Source: Lewinellaceae bacterium (GTDB lineage: Bacteria; Bacteroidota; Bacteroidia; Chitinophagales; Saprospiraceae). From it: a DNA stretch of 64,000 bases. The notes under the pieces were generated by a model, which saw only the letters and a list, made by a program, of their open reading frames with translations, did no database searches and had not been told where the DNA came from. The stretch lies in assembly GCA_020636095.1 (NCBI GenBank), contig JACJYN010000002.1:248001-312000 (forward strand). The letters run 5' to 3'. The translations under genes and the position numbers were made by a program. Shown piece after piece: positions 1 to 8,110 of this stretch (position 1 is the first letter of the stretch; every line of letters starts with the position of its first letter).

Positions 1-528
1 TTAATTGGTTTCTCAGCCCATCTATCTTATTTTCTCTTGCTTTCCACACTATCTCCAGATTAATCTTATAATAATCATGGACTAATATGTGCCGGAATGC
101 CATTATCTTCTTCCATTCTACTTTCGGGTTTGCTCCCTTTATTTCATCTGTTAAATGATATGCCGCTTCTCCTATAATCTCAAAGTTCTTAGAGCGTGTT
201 GGGGATTTACCCTTTGGCCTGCAAATGTGCATCTTTTGAACCTCATTTCGCCATTTTTTAGCTGTTTCTAATGATTCTGTTGGATAATCTTCGTGTTTGA
301 GTTCATAGTATATTTTTTCACTCAGGAATTTTATCTGCAATTCCCTATATTCAACACCTAACTCCTCTGATAAAGGTTTGATTATCCTTTGAGACGCTAT
401 CAATTCATTCCGTTCGATCTTACTCATGGTAGACTGGTCAACATCTACTTTATTTGACACTTGTCTTAATGTCAATCCTCTTTCTATCCGCTTTTCCTAA
501 TAAATTCCCCAAATGTTTCCGACCTCAT
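1..528 (-). pseudogene. XRE helix-turn-helix fused to the C-terminal half of a HepT-like HEPN toxin; frameshifted, runs off the window edge
   Basis: I translated this by hand on the minus strand. An ATG at 528 opens MRSETFGEFIRK, then the frame meets a stop. Shifting by one base at the T4 run 492-495 (A4 on the coding strand, where A5 would be in frame) continues as KRIERGLTLRQVSNKV and DQSTMSKIERNEL, a typical XRE DNA-binding domain of Bacteroidota. The same frame continues without a stop to NFEIIGEAAYHLTDEIKG and FRHILVHDYYKINLEIVW. That is the second half of a HepT/DUF86 protein, with the RX4HXY motif (R-HILV-H-D-Y) intact. The first roughly 40 residues of HepT are absent. The region is visibly more AT-rich than the following genes. 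I infer a deletion fusion of a regulator and a HepT gene from an MntA/HepT-type toxin-antitoxin locus. The indel could instead be a sequencing error. The 3' end lies outside the window. Confidence 0.72.
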
Positions 529-639
529 CTTGATTTCATTTTCTTGAATTTATTTTCTAAATATACTCTAAAGAATTTTTATTGTCAACCTTCTTTTTAC
601 TTTCCAGGCGGGGCATTACCGCCAACTCCGATATTACCG

Positions 640-1311
640 TCACCCCACCACAAAAACCAGCGACAGCGGCTTCCCACTCTTTGGGTTCACCGGCTCCCGC
701 AGTTCCTGCATCGAAAACCCTAACCTGGCGAACAAACCCACCCAGTCGCCCATGGTGCGGTAGTACCACCGGTGTGGCTCGGTGTATTCCCCTTTCAGGC
801 CGTTCCAACTGTCGGTTTCCCAGTGGCTGAGGTAAGGCGCGCCTTGCTCCGCCAGCCCGAAGGGGTGCAGGGTCTGTATGAAAATCCGGCCGCCGGGTAA
901 AAGGCGTTCTTTCAGCGCCGCCAGCAGGGCTTCGGTGCTCTCTTTGCCAAACAGCCCGAAGTTGATGGCGATGGCGTCGAAGGGTTGGCCGGCCAGCGGT
1001 TGGCCGGCGATGATCTCCTCGTAGGTGCGCACCTGGAATTGGCCGGGGCCCTTTTGGCGGGCATCCCCGATCAGGGCGGCAGTGCCATCGGCCCCGATGG
1101 CCTCGATGCCGTGGGTGATCAGTTCGCGGGTGAGCCAGCCTTCGCCACACCCCAAATCCAGTACCTTTTTCGGGCGGTAGTGTAGGATGGCGTCCACAAT
1201 GGCCCGGTTGGTGGCCAGTTTGCGGCTTTCGATTTCCTGGTTGTCAATCGACTGAATCCAGTTTTGGGCGTTACGGGCCCAGGATTGGAGGATGTGGGTT
1301 TCGTCTTGCAT
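640..1311 (-). CDS. class I SAM-dependent methyltransferase
   Basis: A 223-residue protein with the Rossmann methyltransferase motif I VLDLGCGEGWLTREL near residues 50-64, followed by an acidic strand end (GADGT, about 75) and a motif IV-like segment PFDAIAINFGLF near 111-122. The C-terminal part (RWYYRTMGDW, LARLGFSM) resembles small-molecule or ubiquinone-type methyltransferases of the UbiG/Methyltransf_11 group. The substrate cannot be told from sequence. It starts at the ATG at 1311. The next gene on the same strand (1341-2045) ends 29 bp upstream, and the gap holds short TATATGGTTATA-type repeats, so the two may be cotranscribed. Cytoplasmic; no signal peptide or membrane segment. Confidence 0.85.
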   Translation of the reverse strand: MQDETHILQSWARNAQNWIQSIDNQEIESRKLATNRAIVDAILHYRPKKVLDLGCGEGWLTRELITHGIEAIGADGTAALIGDARQKGPGQFQVRTYEEIIAGQPLAGQPFDAIAINFGLFGKESTEALLAALKERLLPGGRIFIQTLHPFGLAEQGAPYLSHWETDSWNGLKGEYTEPHRWYYRTMGDWVGLFARLGFSMQELREPVNPKSGKPLSLVFVVG

Positions 1312-1340
1312 GGGAATGGTTATATGGTTATATAGTTATA

Positions 1341-2045
1341 TCATGGAATCTCGATCCAAACCGCATCCCCCACCGCGCACAACTCCCGGTTTTGGTTATA
1401 AATGGCCGTGCCGGAGAAGAATTTCCGCCCGTCCTGCCCTTTGGGCCAGGCCAGGACGATGCAGCGCTCGCCGGCCATGACATCCTTCTCTACCCGGGCG
1501 GCCATTCTACCCAGGACCACTTTGCGCATCACACCGCCGCTGACCGCGAAGGCGCCGGGGCAATCGAGGGCGGCCCAGAGGAATTCGTTTTTAACCACTC
1601 CATTATCATTGGCCAGTTCTGCCTCCGGCGTCCAGAGAGAGGCAAAAAGCGGCTCCTCTCCCACCCTGCCGGCGAAGATGTGCAGGCCGTCGTGGGTAGC
1701 CCGCTCCGGGCCGCAGACGAAGCAACCGGGAAAGGGATGGCTTTTAAACCCAATGAATTTATGGGAAGCCGCCACTACCCGCTCCCATTCCGGAGGGGCG
1801 GGGGCGGCAAATTCCACGGTTCCGGGCTGGGCGGACGCGATGAGCAGGCCGCCATCCATCAGTTGGAGCAAATCGCCTTCACGTTCTACGCGTAGTGGCT
1901 TATCCAGAGGTGGCGGCTGCCGCAGCGTCACCTCCGAGGTGTAATCCGTGAGGTTGTCGAGCCGGCCGCAAGTGTAGCCGCCGTTGCCGGCGCCCGGAGG
2001 CCCGCAGAAACGGGCGGCGATTCTTATCCTGGGAATTCCTTTCAT
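1341..2045 (-). CDS. thioesterase-like (hotdog-type) protein of unknown substrate
   Basis: 234 residues. The N-terminal segment FCGPPGAGNGGYTCGRL and the central PFPGCFVCGPER are the signature of a family of uncharacterised acyl-CoA thioesterase-like proteins with a probable double hotdog fold. WAALDCPGAFAV near residue 160 and the AGERCIVLAWP strand fit the second half. The reaction is unproven; the fold assignment rests on recalled family motifs. Cytoplasmic. It lies directly upstream of the methyltransferase on the same strand. No gene overlaps it at its 5' end. Confidence 0.6.
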   Translation of the reverse strand: MKGIPRIRIAARFCGPPGAGNGGYTCGRLDNLTDYTSEVTLRQPPPLDKPLRVEREGDLLQLMDGGLLIASAQPGTVEFAAPAPPEWERVVAASHKFIGFKSHPFPGCFVCGPERATHDGLHIFAGRVGEEPLFASLWTPEAELANDNGVVKNEFLWAALDCPGAFAVSGGVMRKVVLGRMAARVEKDVMAGERCIVLAWPKGQDGRKFFSGTAIYNQNRELCAVGDAVWIEIP

Positions 2046-2113
2046 CGCATTACAACATTTTTATTGTCTGCCTGTAAAAATTGGAAAGAAAAAGGAATTG
2101 GATCAACCCCTCT

Positions 2114-3577
2114 TTAATCGTCAATTTTTTCAAACTGATAAGCCCCTCCAAAAACGGAAAAGCCGACGATGTCACTTTCCTCATTTGGGTTAAACTGAAA
2201 AACGATCCCCTCTTCCGTCTCAAAAAAACTCAGCTCCGATTCAGGATACAACTCGTATTCGGCGCCATCCCAGAGTTGCTTCACCCAGAGCTGGCCGTTT
2301 TGAACAGACACGTTCAGGCTCACCTCCTCATCGAGGCGGTACTTCCCGACAAACCGTTCCAGCTGTTCCGGTTCCAGCTTGACGACTTCCTTTTTTGTTG
2401 GAGTGTAAAGCCCCCAGCCATACACATCGGAAATCGCCCTCATCACTTCACCGATCAGCGCGATGCCGTTATCGGAATTGGACATGAGGACGACTCCCTG
2501 TCCGAGGTAAGCGAAACCCATCATCTGGCATTTGTACCCTTCATTCGAGCCACCATGGCTAAAGCGCAGGGAGTCGGCTGCCCCAGCCAAACTGGGCCCC
2601 AGCCCCCAATCCCCCAGATGACTGGTGAGCATTTGTTCCGTCATTTCCCGGGAGAGCACTTTATTGGATTCCCCTTTGAGGGAACGCTGCACTTCGATGA
2701 TGTAGCGGGCCAGGTCGCTGGGGGTCGTCCACAGGCCCGCCGCCGCCATTTCGGGGTAGGTGTGCCAATTGCCTTCCACCTTTTCGCCATCCGGCCGGTG
2801 GCCGATGCTGGCATGGGCATGGTAGCGCGCCGGGAGCGGTTGTTGGTAGGTGCTGTGTTCCATACCGATTGGGGCCAGCACCCGTTTTTGCATCACCGTG
2901 GGAAACGACTCTCCGGTGGCGTCCTCCACTATTTTCTGCATCACGGTATAACCGCCGCCCGAGTATCGCCAGATGCTGCCCGGAAAGGTATCGGGTACGA
3001 TCTTATCCGAGTTGGCAGGCTTTTCCCCGTTCAAAACCTGGATGAGAGTGGGAACGGAATCACCCTGAGCATACCCCCCAAAGCCATGGACCGTCAGGCC
3101 GGCGGTGTGGGTAAGCAAATGCTCCAGAGTGATGGGGTGGCCCTCCGTGAAGGGAGAAGCCTCTACCTGCCAGCCTTTTAAATAGGTATTGACATCCTGA
3201 TCCAGTTGCAGTTGGCCTTCCTGTACCAGCCGCAGAGCAGCCAGGGCAGCAACCGGTTTGCTGATGGAGGCGGCCTGAAAAAGGGTGAGGCTATCTACCG
3301 GCGCCAGGCTGTCGGAGCTGAGGTAGCCGTAGCCTCTGGCCCATTCTATTTTCCCGTCATTGACAAAGGCAATGCTGAGCCCCGGCACTTTGTGGTGCTT
3401 CATCCGATCGTGGATGTTGAGGTGGTCGTCCTCCTCCTGGCCGGCGATGATGATGCTGGGTGTCAGGCGGTTTTCAATCTGTTGGATGCGTTCTTCCAGA
3501 GCTTGGCCGGCAGGCTGGCATTGAGCCTTGGCCATTGGTAAAAACGCCAGGCAGATGAGCAGGAAATGGTATTTCAT
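2114..3577 (-). CDS. serine hydrolase, class C beta-lactamase/penicillin-binding protein family
   Basis: 487 residues with a cleavable signal peptide (about 1-18, ending AKA), so periplasmic or exported. The active-site SxxK is S104-I-S-K107 (QAASISKPVAA). The second motif is Y205-S-G (WRYSGGGY), and the third is H341-G-G (FSHGGSNEGY), where class C enzymes have KTG; HGG is common in the esterase/D-aminopeptidase branch of the family. The last roughly 90 residues form an extra beta-rich domain (YRLDEEVSLNVSVQNGQLWV), as in many Bacteroidota members. The substrate may be a D-amino-acid peptide, ester or beta-lactam and cannot be decided. The start ATG is at 3577. It is followed 12 bp upstream on the same strand by the M1 peptidase stop, so a two-gene transcript is likely. 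Confidence 0.88.
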   Translation of the reverse strand: MKYHFLLICLAFLPMAKAQCQPAGQALEERIQQIENRLTPSIIIAGQEEDDHLNIHDRMKHHKVPGLSIAFVNDGKIEWARGYGYLSSDSLAPVDSLTLFQAASISKPVAALAALRLVQEGQLQLDQDVNTYLKGWQVEASPFTEGHPITLEHLLTHTAGLTVHGFGGYAQGDSVPTLIQVLNGEKPANSDKIVPDTFPGSIWRYSGGGYTVMQKIVEDATGESFPTVMQKRVLAPIGMEHSTYQQPLPARYHAHASIGHRPDGEKVEGNWHTYPEMAAAGLWTTPSDLARYIIEVQRSLKGESNKVLSREMTEQMLTSHLGDWGLGPSLAGAADSLRFSHGGSNEGYKCQMMGFAYLGQGVVLMSNSDNGIALIGEVMRAISDVYGWGLYTPTKKEVVKLEPEQLERFVGKYRLDEEVSLNVSVQNGQLWVKQLWDGAEYELYPESELSFFETEEGIVFQFNPNEESDIVGFSVFGGAYQFEKIDD

Positions 3578-3589
3578 AAATATTATTTA

Positions 3590-5236
3590 TTATTCTGACT
3601 TTTCAATCGTGCTGGCCTTGGTTACATAAAAGTTGCGATCCAAAACCAGGGAGTTCAAACTGCCGGCCATCTTTTGCTGCTTCCACTTCCCGGCTACCGG
3701 CTCCAGCCATTGCTCTTTTCCATCCAGAAGCACTTTCACCGGCATATCGAAGCCATCCACACAGTTGCTCCAGCGGTAACGTAGTTTCTTCCCTTCGGCC
3801 CGGTATTCCAATGCGGGGATCATAGTGGTGCGCAGGTATTGATCGAAGAAAGCAGACAGGCCTCTACCGGCCTGCCGGCTGAGGTACGCTTCAATTTGAC
3901 GAGAGGTAACAGTCTGATGGTAGAAATCGCGGTTCATATTGCGCAGGATGCTGCGCCATTTTTCGTCATCATTCACCACCTGCCGCAGGGTGTGCAACAT
4001 ATTAGCCCCCTTGTAGTACATATCTCCTGACCCGCTTTGGTTCACATCGTACAACCCGATGATGGGGCGGTCGTTGCGGATATTGCGCCGGGTGCCGATG
4101 ACGTAATCGGCGCTGGCCTCTTTGCCGTAGTGGTAGTCGAGAAAGAGGTTTTCCGAATAGGCGGTAAAGCCTTCGTGCACCCACATGTCGGCAATGTCCT
4201 TATAGGTAATACTGTTGGCGAACCACTCGTGGCCGGCTTCGTGGATAATGATGAAGTCGAACTTCAGCCCCCAATCTGAGCCGCTCAGGTCGTAGCCACG
4301 GTAGCCATTTTGGAAGCCATTGCCATACGTCACAGAGCTTTGGTGCTCCATGCCCAGGTAGGGTACTTCCACCAGTTTGAAGCCGTCTTCGTAGAAGGGA
4401 TAGGGCCCGAACCAGTGCTCAAAGGCGGCCAGCATGCGTGGCACATCCCGAAATTGTTCCTTAGCTTTTTCCAGGTTGTAGGGCAGCACATAGTAGTCGC
4501 AATCGAGTTCGCCCTTTTCACCCTGGTATGTTTCGGAGAAGTGCACGTAATCTCCAATATTGACGTTCACTCCGTAATTATTGATCGGATTGTCGACGAA
4601 CCAATGGTAGGTTTTGGTTCCGTCGCCGTTGTTCTCTATGCCCCGCAGCCGGCCGTTGGAAACATCCATCAGGCCGGCCGGCACGCGCACGCTGATGAGC
4701 ATGCTATCGGGCTCGTCGTACATGTGGTCTTTGCAGGGCCACCAGAGGCTGGCGCCATCGCCCTGGCAGGAAGTAGCCACAAAGGGCTTGCCGTTGTCGT
4801 CAGTGCGCCAGCTCAGGGCGGCGTCCCAGGGCGGGTTGCGGGCCACCTGAGGGCGGCCGCTGTAGTGCACGGCCACGGTTTCTATTGCTCCCGGTTTTCG
4901 GGGATCGGGCAGTTCTACGAACCAGGCGTTTCCGTCCTGTTGGAAAGACAGCGTTTTTCCATTCTGCACCACCTTCTCTACCTTCATAGGCGCCTGCAGG
5001 TCGATTTGCATCCGCTGCCCGGGCGCCAGCACCCGGTACTGTATGGTATTGGAACCCGCTATCGTGCTATCGGCCGGGTTGACGCGGATATCGAGGTGGT
5101 AGTACGTCAGGTCCCACCAGGCCCGCTCCGGGGTAATGGCCCCCCGCAAGGTGTCCTGGCGAGTGAAGGAAGGCTGGGCGTTTAAAGCAGTAGTTACTGA
5201 TAAAATAGCCATGAATAAGTTCAGGAATATTTTCAT
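3590..5236 (-). CDS. secreted M1 family zinc metallopeptidase
   Basis: I place the start at the ATG at 5236 (MKIFLNLFMAILSVTTALNA), because a signal peptide begins there; an upstream extension to 5284 is open but has no signal character. This gives 548 residues. The gluzincin motif HEAGHEW with the third ligand in MWVHEGF is present. The exopeptidase signature usually written GAMEN appears here as LGMEHQSS, which keeps the Glu but replaces Asn with His. The N-terminal domain (WWDLTYYHLDIRVNP) is the usual M1 beta-saddle. The protein probably trims peptides in the periplasm or outside the cell. It shares a strand with the downstream serine hydrolase, and a TAAATTTG -7 element lies just upstream. 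Confidence 0.9.
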   Translation of the reverse strand: MKIFLNLFMAILSVTTALNAQPSFTRQDTLRGAITPERAWWDLTYYHLDIRVNPADSTIAGSNTIQYRVLAPGQRMQIDLQAPMKVEKVVQNGKTLSFQQDGNAWFVELPDPRKPGAIETVAVHYSGRPQVARNPPWDAALSWRTDDNGKPFVATSCQGDGASLWWPCKDHMYDEPDSMLISVRVPAGLMDVSNGRLRGIENNGDGTKTYHWFVDNPINNYGVNVNIGDYVHFSETYQGEKGELDCDYYVLPYNLEKAKEQFRDVPRMLAAFEHWFGPYPFYEDGFKLVEVPYLGMEHQSSVTYGNGFQNGYRGYDLSGSDWGLKFDFIIIHEAGHEWFANSITYKDIADMWVHEGFTAYSENLFLDYHYGKEASADYVIGTRRNIRNDRPIIGLYDVNQSGSGDMYYKGANMLHTLRQVVNDDEKWRSILRNMNRDFYHQTVTSRQIEAYLSRQAGRGLSAFFDQYLRTTMIPALEYRAEGKKLRYRWSNCVDGFDMPVKVLLDGKEQWLEPVAGKWKQQKMAGSLNSLVLDRNFYVTKASTIEKSE

Positions 5237-5264
5237 AGTTTGGAGGTACTGAGGATTTCTCACC

Positions 5265-5272
5265 AAATTTAA
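5265..5272 (-). promoter_or_regulatory. candidate Bacteroidota -7 element for the M1 peptidase gene
   Basis: On the minus strand this reads TAAATTTG, matching the Bacteroidota -7 consensus TAnnTTTG. It lies about 29 bp before the chosen ATG at 5236, giving a short leader. No TTTG was found at the ideal distance upstream, so only half of the promoter is supported. Confidence 0.35.
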
Positions 5273-5440
5273 AAAAATAAACATAAATGATCAGATGCCG
5301 TTTCATGTCTGTGACTTTCCCCTCAGGCCCGGTCTTTCCAACAAAAATATGGCCCTTTGGCCATCCTTTTCCAATTTCCCGTATAGATTCAGGCCTGCGC
5401 CATCAGCCAGGTTGGGGTCAAATATTGTAAAAAACCGATC

Positions 5441-6022
5441 ATGAAGAAAATACTATTCATTATTGCAACCGTTTTGATGGGATTCTCCGTTTTTGCCCAA
5501 ACAACTTATACTTTCGACAAAAACCAGGGATCCTTAACTTTTAGCGCTGCTGCTTTTGGCACATCAACCGTAGATGGGCGTTTCAAGTCTTTCAATGCAA
5601 GCCTGAAGGCAAGCAAAGCCGATTTTTCAGATGCAGTTATTGACATGACAGCCGAAGTGAGCTCCATTTTTACCGATAATAAAAAAAGGGACAATGACCT
5701 GAGGGGCGCTACCTGGCTCGATGCTCAGCAATTTCCCGTTATCAAATTTGAGAGCACCAGTTTCACTCATAAAAGTGGCAACGATTACCAGCTTTCCGGC
5801 AATATCACCATACACGGTGTCCAGAAACCGATCGTTTTTGATGTTGTTTATCATGGCGTGGCTGAAAATCCGGAGACCAAAAGCAACTCGGTATCGTTTA
5901 CCGTCACCGGTAAATTACTCCGCACTGATTTTGGGGTCGGATCCGGATGGCTGGCATGGGCGGCAAGTAAGGAAATCACGTTGAAATCAACGGTTGTTTT
6001 TCTGGTAGAAGGAGGCAGCTAA
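5441..6022 (+). CDS. YceI family periplasmic lipid-binding protein
   Basis: 193 residues with a signal peptide (MKKILFIIATVLMGFSVFAQ). The YceI lipocalin-like beta barrel is recognisable from YTFDKNQGSLTFSAAAFG, the DMTAEVSSIFTDNKKRDNDLRG segment spanning two strands, WLDAQQFPVIKFESTSF and LSGNITIHGVQKPI. Members bind polyisoprenoids or other amphiphiles in the periplasm and are often linked to alkaline or osmotic stress. It is divergently transcribed from the M1 peptidase with about 200 bp between them. A repeat element (6031-6174) follows the stop codon. Confidence 0.9.
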   Translation: MKKILFIIATVLMGFSVFAQTTYTFDKNQGSLTFSAAAFGTSTVDGRFKSFNASLKASKADFSDAVIDMTAEVSSIFTDNKKRDNDLRGATWLDAQQFPVIKFESTSFTHKSGNDYQLSGNITIHGVQKPIVFDVVYHGVAENPETKSNSVSFTVTGKLLRTDFGVGSGWLAWAASKEITLKSTVVFLVEGGS

Positions 6023-6030
6023 AATGTACC

Positions 6031-6174
6031 GCTATCCAACATTAGACGGATAGCCGTAGCGGGCTACCATTCCAGGGTTGGACGAGTTCGCGGTTCGGTA
6101 TTCGCTGTTCGCAACCGCGGCAGGCTGCTTGGGCTTACCTGCTTCTAACCGTGTCCAACGTTAGACGGATAGCC
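6031..6174. repeat. inverted-repeat element, copy 1 (rearranged)
   Basis: The left arm GGCTACCATTCCAGGGTTGG starts at 6062 and the right arm GTGTCCAACGTTAGACGGAT runs from 6151 to AGCC at 6174; they are imperfect inverted repeats of about 22 bp. An additional right-arm copy, CCAACATTAGACGGATAGCC, lies at 6036-6055. The same arms bound copies at 34244-34359 and 50821-50960. In this copy the interior is replaced by GTTCGCGGTTCGG-type microrepeats, like those in the array at 49571-50163. The remaining intergenic sequence to 6244 holds nothing else I can identify. Confidence 0.75.
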
Positions 6175-6244
6175 AAAATATCCATGTAAGTTTGGGCAAG
6201 TTCGCGTGGCGTCATGTGATGATAGTTTTTTAAAACCCTGAAAT

Positions 6245-6997
6245 ATGCAACCCAACTTCTACCGCCCTTTCTGGCAACGCTTTCTCGGCCCCGGCTGGCG
6301 CGCCGGCCTCTTGCTCGTGCTCCTCTGGAGCGTCCCCCGCTTCTGGCTGGTGCTGTGGGCCAACCAGACGGGAAGTTATCAATACGTCTCCCTGATCTTC
6401 CTCAGCATGTGGATCGCGCCCTTTATTTTGCTAAGTCGTGGCGGGCGGAAGGCCATCGGAATACAAGGCCCGCAAAATTACGGCTGGCTGTTTGCCGGCC
6501 TTGTTGCCGGCGTAGTGTCCTGTGCGCTGATGTTCGGGCTCTCTCAGCAGGCTTATGGTTTAACGGAAAGCAACTGGCTGTACTACATCTCCGGCACCTA
6601 TTCCAACCTGCCGGCGGAGATGGACGCGAATACCCGGCTCACCTTCTTCCTGATCTTTGCCGGCATCGGCATGACGTTCAGCCCTATCGGGGAGGAACTT
6701 TTTTACCGGGGGCTCGTGCATGAAAACTTCCGGTTTAGCTTTGGCCAACGCGCGGCGTCTCTACTGGACAGCCTGGCGTTTTCGCTCGTTCACCTGGCGC
6801 ACTTCGGGCTCGTCTACCGCACCGGAATCTGGAAGTTCCTTTTCGCCCCTGCGCTTTTATGGGTGGCTGCCCTCTTTGCGCTTTGCCTGCTATTCTCCTG
6901 GTTCCGGCAGCGTTCGGGGTCTATCCTGGGAGCCATTCTGGCGCACGCCGGTTTCAATGTGGGTATGAATTATTTTATTTTCTATCACATCCTTTGA
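6245..6997 (+). CDS. CPBP family intramembrane glutamic endopeptidase (CAAX/Abi type)
   Basis: 250 residues with about six to seven hydrophobic segments. It carries all three family motifs: E150-E151-x3-R155 in GEELFYRG, the FxxxH-type motif in LAFSLVHLAHFG (His183), and HxxxN in AHAGFNVGMN near the C-terminus. The catalytic Glu and the two His are therefore present. Members cleave substrates within the membrane; some act in prenyl-protein processing, some in bacteriocin self-immunity. No bacteriocin genes are nearby. Its 3' end overlaps the convergent Nudix gene by 13 bp. Confidence 0.88.
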   Translation: MQPNFYRPFWQRFLGPGWRAGLLLVLLWSVPRFWLVLWANQTGSYQYVSLIFLSMWIAPFILLSRGGRKAIGIQGPQNYGWLFAGLVAGVVSCALMFGLSQQAYGLTESNWLYYISGTYSNLPAEMDANTRLTFFLIFAGIGMTFSPIGEELFYRGLVHENFRFSFGQRAASLLDSLAFSLVHLAHFGLVYRTGIWKFLFAPALLWVAALFALCLLFSWFRQRSGSILGAILAHAGFNVGMNYFIFYHIL

Positions 6998-7440
6998 CCT
7001 GCCGCCTCATCCAGCGCCCAGCGGTAGATGTCGTGGTACATCAGGGGGTGCGCCTGGGCCATGGGCAGCCAGACCAGGGTGTGGTCCTCCTCGACCTTCA
7101 GGGAGAGATCCTGCTCATAAGGTGTGATCAGGAAGAAGTGGCCGATCTTATTGATATATTGATGGCTGCCGGCGTCGTAGAAATATTCGGCGGCCATACC
7201 CAGGTAGGCATCGATGTCGGCCAGCAGGCCGGCTTCCTCCTGCACTTCGCGAAGCAGGGCTTCCTCTTTGGTCTCGCCTGCCTCGATGCCACCGCCGGCC
7301 AGGAAGTAGTCGCCGTAGTCATTGCGGATGACGCCCACCTCGTTCTTTTCGTTAAAAAAGACAGCGTAACTGCCGGGACGGGTGTAAAAGGGTGTTTCGG
7401 GAGGGATGCTGCCGAGTTGCAGGCTGGGTGATGGTTGCAT
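6985..7440 (-). CDS. Nudix hydrolase
   Basis: About 151 residues from the ATG at 7440 (MQPSPSLQLG). A GTG nine codons further upstream lies inside a mobile repeat and was not chosen. The Nudix box is clear: GGGIEAGETKEEALLREVQE followed by EAG, matching Gx5Ex7REUxEExGU. It should hydrolyse a nucleoside diphosphate linked to another moiety; the exact substrate is unknown. It is convergent with and overlaps the CPBP protease gene. The element duplicated at 7458-7785 begins only 18 bp upstream of the start, so its promoter is probably supplied by, or separated by, that element. Confidence 0.87.
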   Translation of the reverse strand: MQPSPSLQLGSIPPETPFYTRPGSYAVFFNEKNEVGVIRNDYGDYFLAGGGIEAGETKEEALLREVQEEAGLLADIDAYLGMAAEYFYDAGSHQYINKIGHFFLITPYEQDLSLKVEEDHTLVWLPMAQAHPLMYHDIYRWALDEAAGQRM

Positions 7441-7457
7441 GTGGTTGTTTTTGGTAC

Positions 7458-7621
7458 CTAAGTACACTGTAAACTAAGTAGCGTCCGGTTTTGGCAGTGC
7501 CTTTTGACGGAATACTGCGTTGCTCGATCGATCAGGTAGCTACGGCTACCCTCACTCCTCGCGCCTTGCCTTCCGCCAAAATGCCCATCCCAAAACACGA
7601 AAGAACTTAATTTACAGTGTA
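7458..7621. mobile_element. MITE-like element A, first copy of a perfect-looking 164-bp tandem duplication
   Basis: The unit opens CTAAGTACACTGTAAACTAA and closes TTTACAGTGTA, giving terminal inverted repeats (TACACTGTAAA / TTTACAGTGTA). The arms continue as an imperfect long hairpin (GGTTTTGGCAGTGCCTTTTG against GGGCATTTTGGCGG reversed). There is no coding capacity. The core at 7506-7570 is shared with the element inserted at 27930-28093. CTAAG flanks it on both sides and is the probable target duplication. Confidence 0.8.
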
Positions 7622-7785
7622 CTAAGTACACTGTAAACTAAGTAGCGTCCGGTTTTGGCAGTGCCTTTTGACGGAATACTGCGTTGCTCGATCGATCAGG
7701 TAGCTACGGCTACCCTCACTCCTCGCGCCTTGCCTTCCGCCAAAATGCCCATCCCAAAACACGAAAGAACTTAATTTACAGTGTA
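7622..7785. mobile_element. MITE-like element A, second tandem copy
   Basis: The period from the first copy is exactly 164 bp, and the bases agree wherever I compared them. CTAAG recurs at 7458, 7622 and 7786. The third CTAAG reads directly into element B, so element A probably inserted at the edge of element B and was then duplicated, for example by unequal recombination or a second insertion at the duplicated site. Confidence 0.8.
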
Positions 7786-7786
7786 C

Positions 7787-7978
7787 TAAGCGACGTGCCA
7801 TCAATAACTGTCGGTTATCTAGGAGTGCTTTTTCCTTTATCCGGCGTTGAAGAACCGCCTCCCTTAGCGCTGCTAAGGCCGGGAACCTTCGCCCCCGCAA
7901 TGCTGCGGGGCAGGCTTTGGCTAAAGAAAAAATCACTCGCCTATCTAAACCCGACACTTATTAATCGCACGTCGCTTA
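7787..7978. mobile_element. MITE-like element B with about 55-bp terminal inverted repeats
   Basis: The left end TAAGCGACGTGCCATCAATA is matched in inverse orientation by the right end, which closes with CGCACGTCGCTTA. The homology continues inward through GTCGGTTATCTAGGAGTG and a T/A-rich block. The centre holds a second small hairpin (CCTTAGCGCTGCTAAGG). There is no open coding frame of note. From 7979 to 8110 I see only AT-rich sequence before the convergent end of the GNAT gene. Confidence 0.75.
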
Positions 7979-8110
7979 CCAAAAAGGAAAAAGGACGGGA
8001 AAAGTTCCGGATAGAGGGGTGTTTTTTTGCGGAGTTAGGCCTGATTTTCTAAGTGTAAAGAGAGGTGTGATTACTCTTCAAAGTATAGTAATTATTCCAT
8101 TATTACAAGG

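Noticed and set aside
7622..7957. Possible 111-residue protein on the minus strand within the miniature elements
   Set aside because: It spans the junction of elements A and B, has no similarity I recognise, and is explained by inverted-repeat sequence.
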